Part shown: one piece after another, positions 63,753 through 64,000 of the stretch | Layout: each line of letters starts with the position of its first letter | Position numbering within the stretch: the first letter of the stretch is position 1 | NCBI GenBank assembly: GCA_003611875.1 | Contig: RAYY01000003.1 | Coordinates: 62,001 to 126,000 of the forward strand | Source of the DNA: a bacterium D16-56 | GTDB taxonomy: Bacteria; Bacillota; Clostridia; Lachnospirales; Lachnospiraceae | DNA length: 64,000 nt | Direction of reading: 5' to 3' | Made by a program: the position numbers and the translations under genes | Notes under the pieces: model-generated | What the model saw: only the letters and a program-made list of their open reading frames with translations | What the model was told of the DNA's origin: nothing | The model's database searches: none

Positions 63753-64000
63753 TTACTTTCTGATCCCCAGCTTCTCAATCAATGCACGATAACCATCCAG
63801 ATCCGTCTTCTTGAGATAATCCAGCAGACCACGCCTGCGTCCTACCATCTTCAAAAGTCCCCGTCTGGAATGATGATCCTTCTTATTCTCCTGCAGATGC
63901 TCGGTAAGCTCTGCAATTCTTGCAGTCAGAATCGCAATCTGCACCTCCGGTGAGCCGGTATCTCCAGGCTTTCTCCCATACTGCTCAATAATCGCTGCTT
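63753..64000 (-). CDS. rpsO: 30S ribosomal protein S15, 5' end cut by window edge
   Basis: Small-subunit protein binding 16S rRNA. The visible reading frame continues to the window edge ([20 protein letters not shown] near the start) and lacks only about the first seven residues. The core [20 protein letters not shown] and the C-terminus [12 protein letters not shown] are canonical. Shorter internal starts should be ignored. It precedes pnp on the same strand. Confidence 0.97.
   Translation of the reverse strand, partial: AAIIEQYGRKPGDTGSPEVQIAILTARIAELTEHLQENKKDHHSRRGLLKMVGRRRGLLDYLKKTDLDGYRALIEKLGIRK

Overview
The window looks like a chromosome segment from an anaerobic, spore-forming clostridium of the Lachnospiraceae type. 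The pointers are three [FeFe]-hydrogenase loci, a SCIFF peptide with its radical-SAM maturase, an archaeal-type prolyl-tRNA synthetase with a C-terminal zinc domain, a YtvI-like sporulation permease, a SpoIIE-type phosphatase, strong AGGAGG ribosome binding sites and consensus sigma-A promoters. Most genes lie on the minus strand. I saw no rRNA, tRNA, CRISPR array, insertion sequence or prophage.

Layout. 0.2-5.6 kb (minus): a LacI-type regulator, then an operon read from 5.6 down to 1.4 kb with DRTGG protein, RsbW-like ATPase, sensory-type [FeFe]-hydrogenase homologue, second DRTGG protein, PHP phosphoesterase and a formate/nitrite-type channel. 5.9-11.0 kb (plus), divergent from it: hydC, an orphan HATPase, a thioredoxin-fold ferredoxin, hydB and hydA, the NAD- and ferredoxin-linked hydrogenase. 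11-21.5 kb (minus): a coiled-coil protein with 21-bp DNA repeats, yajC, tgt, secDF, scfB-scfA (SCIFF), cca, proS. 20.7-36.5 kb: sugar loci, namely an RpiR regulator divergent from a GH4 6-phospho-alpha-glucosidase plus alpha-glucoside PTS, a MalY-like lyase, lacLM beta-galactosidase, amtB-glnB, ispE-gntR, and a lactose/cellobiose PTS with GH1 6-phospho-beta-glucosidase in which two genes carry -1 frameshifts.

36.7-42.2 kb (minus): the GntR/UTRA regulator of that locus, then a second hydrogenase operon: small 2Fe-2S protein, [FeFe]-hydrogenase-PAS sensor, SpoIIE-type phosphatase and a ferredoxin-like group B hydrogenase. 42.3-46.6 kb: a VTC-domain / DUF4956 / beta-helix surface protein trio and a YgjP-type metallopeptidase. 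46.8-51.2 kb: an alarmone synthetase with an apparent C-terminal HEPN domain, a YtvI-like permease and an amylosucrase-like GH13. 51.4-57.2 kb: a lipoprotein, an orphan KdpDE-like two-component pair, and tpiA-pgk-gap. 57.3-64 kb: Na/Pi cotransporter, hisJ-like PHP phosphatase, M14 peptidase, pnp and a truncated rpsO.

Together the two hydrogenase loci suggest a cell that makes H2 from NADH and ferredoxin and also senses H2 or redox state. One locus contributes RsbW-like kinases, the other a PP2C phosphatase, so a partner-switching circuit is conceivable. The points most worth checking are the RelA-HEPN fusion, the paired sensory hydrogenase modules with an operator-like palindrome over one promoter, the terminator placed at the start of the glnB leader, and the paired frameshifts in the beta-glucoside locus.
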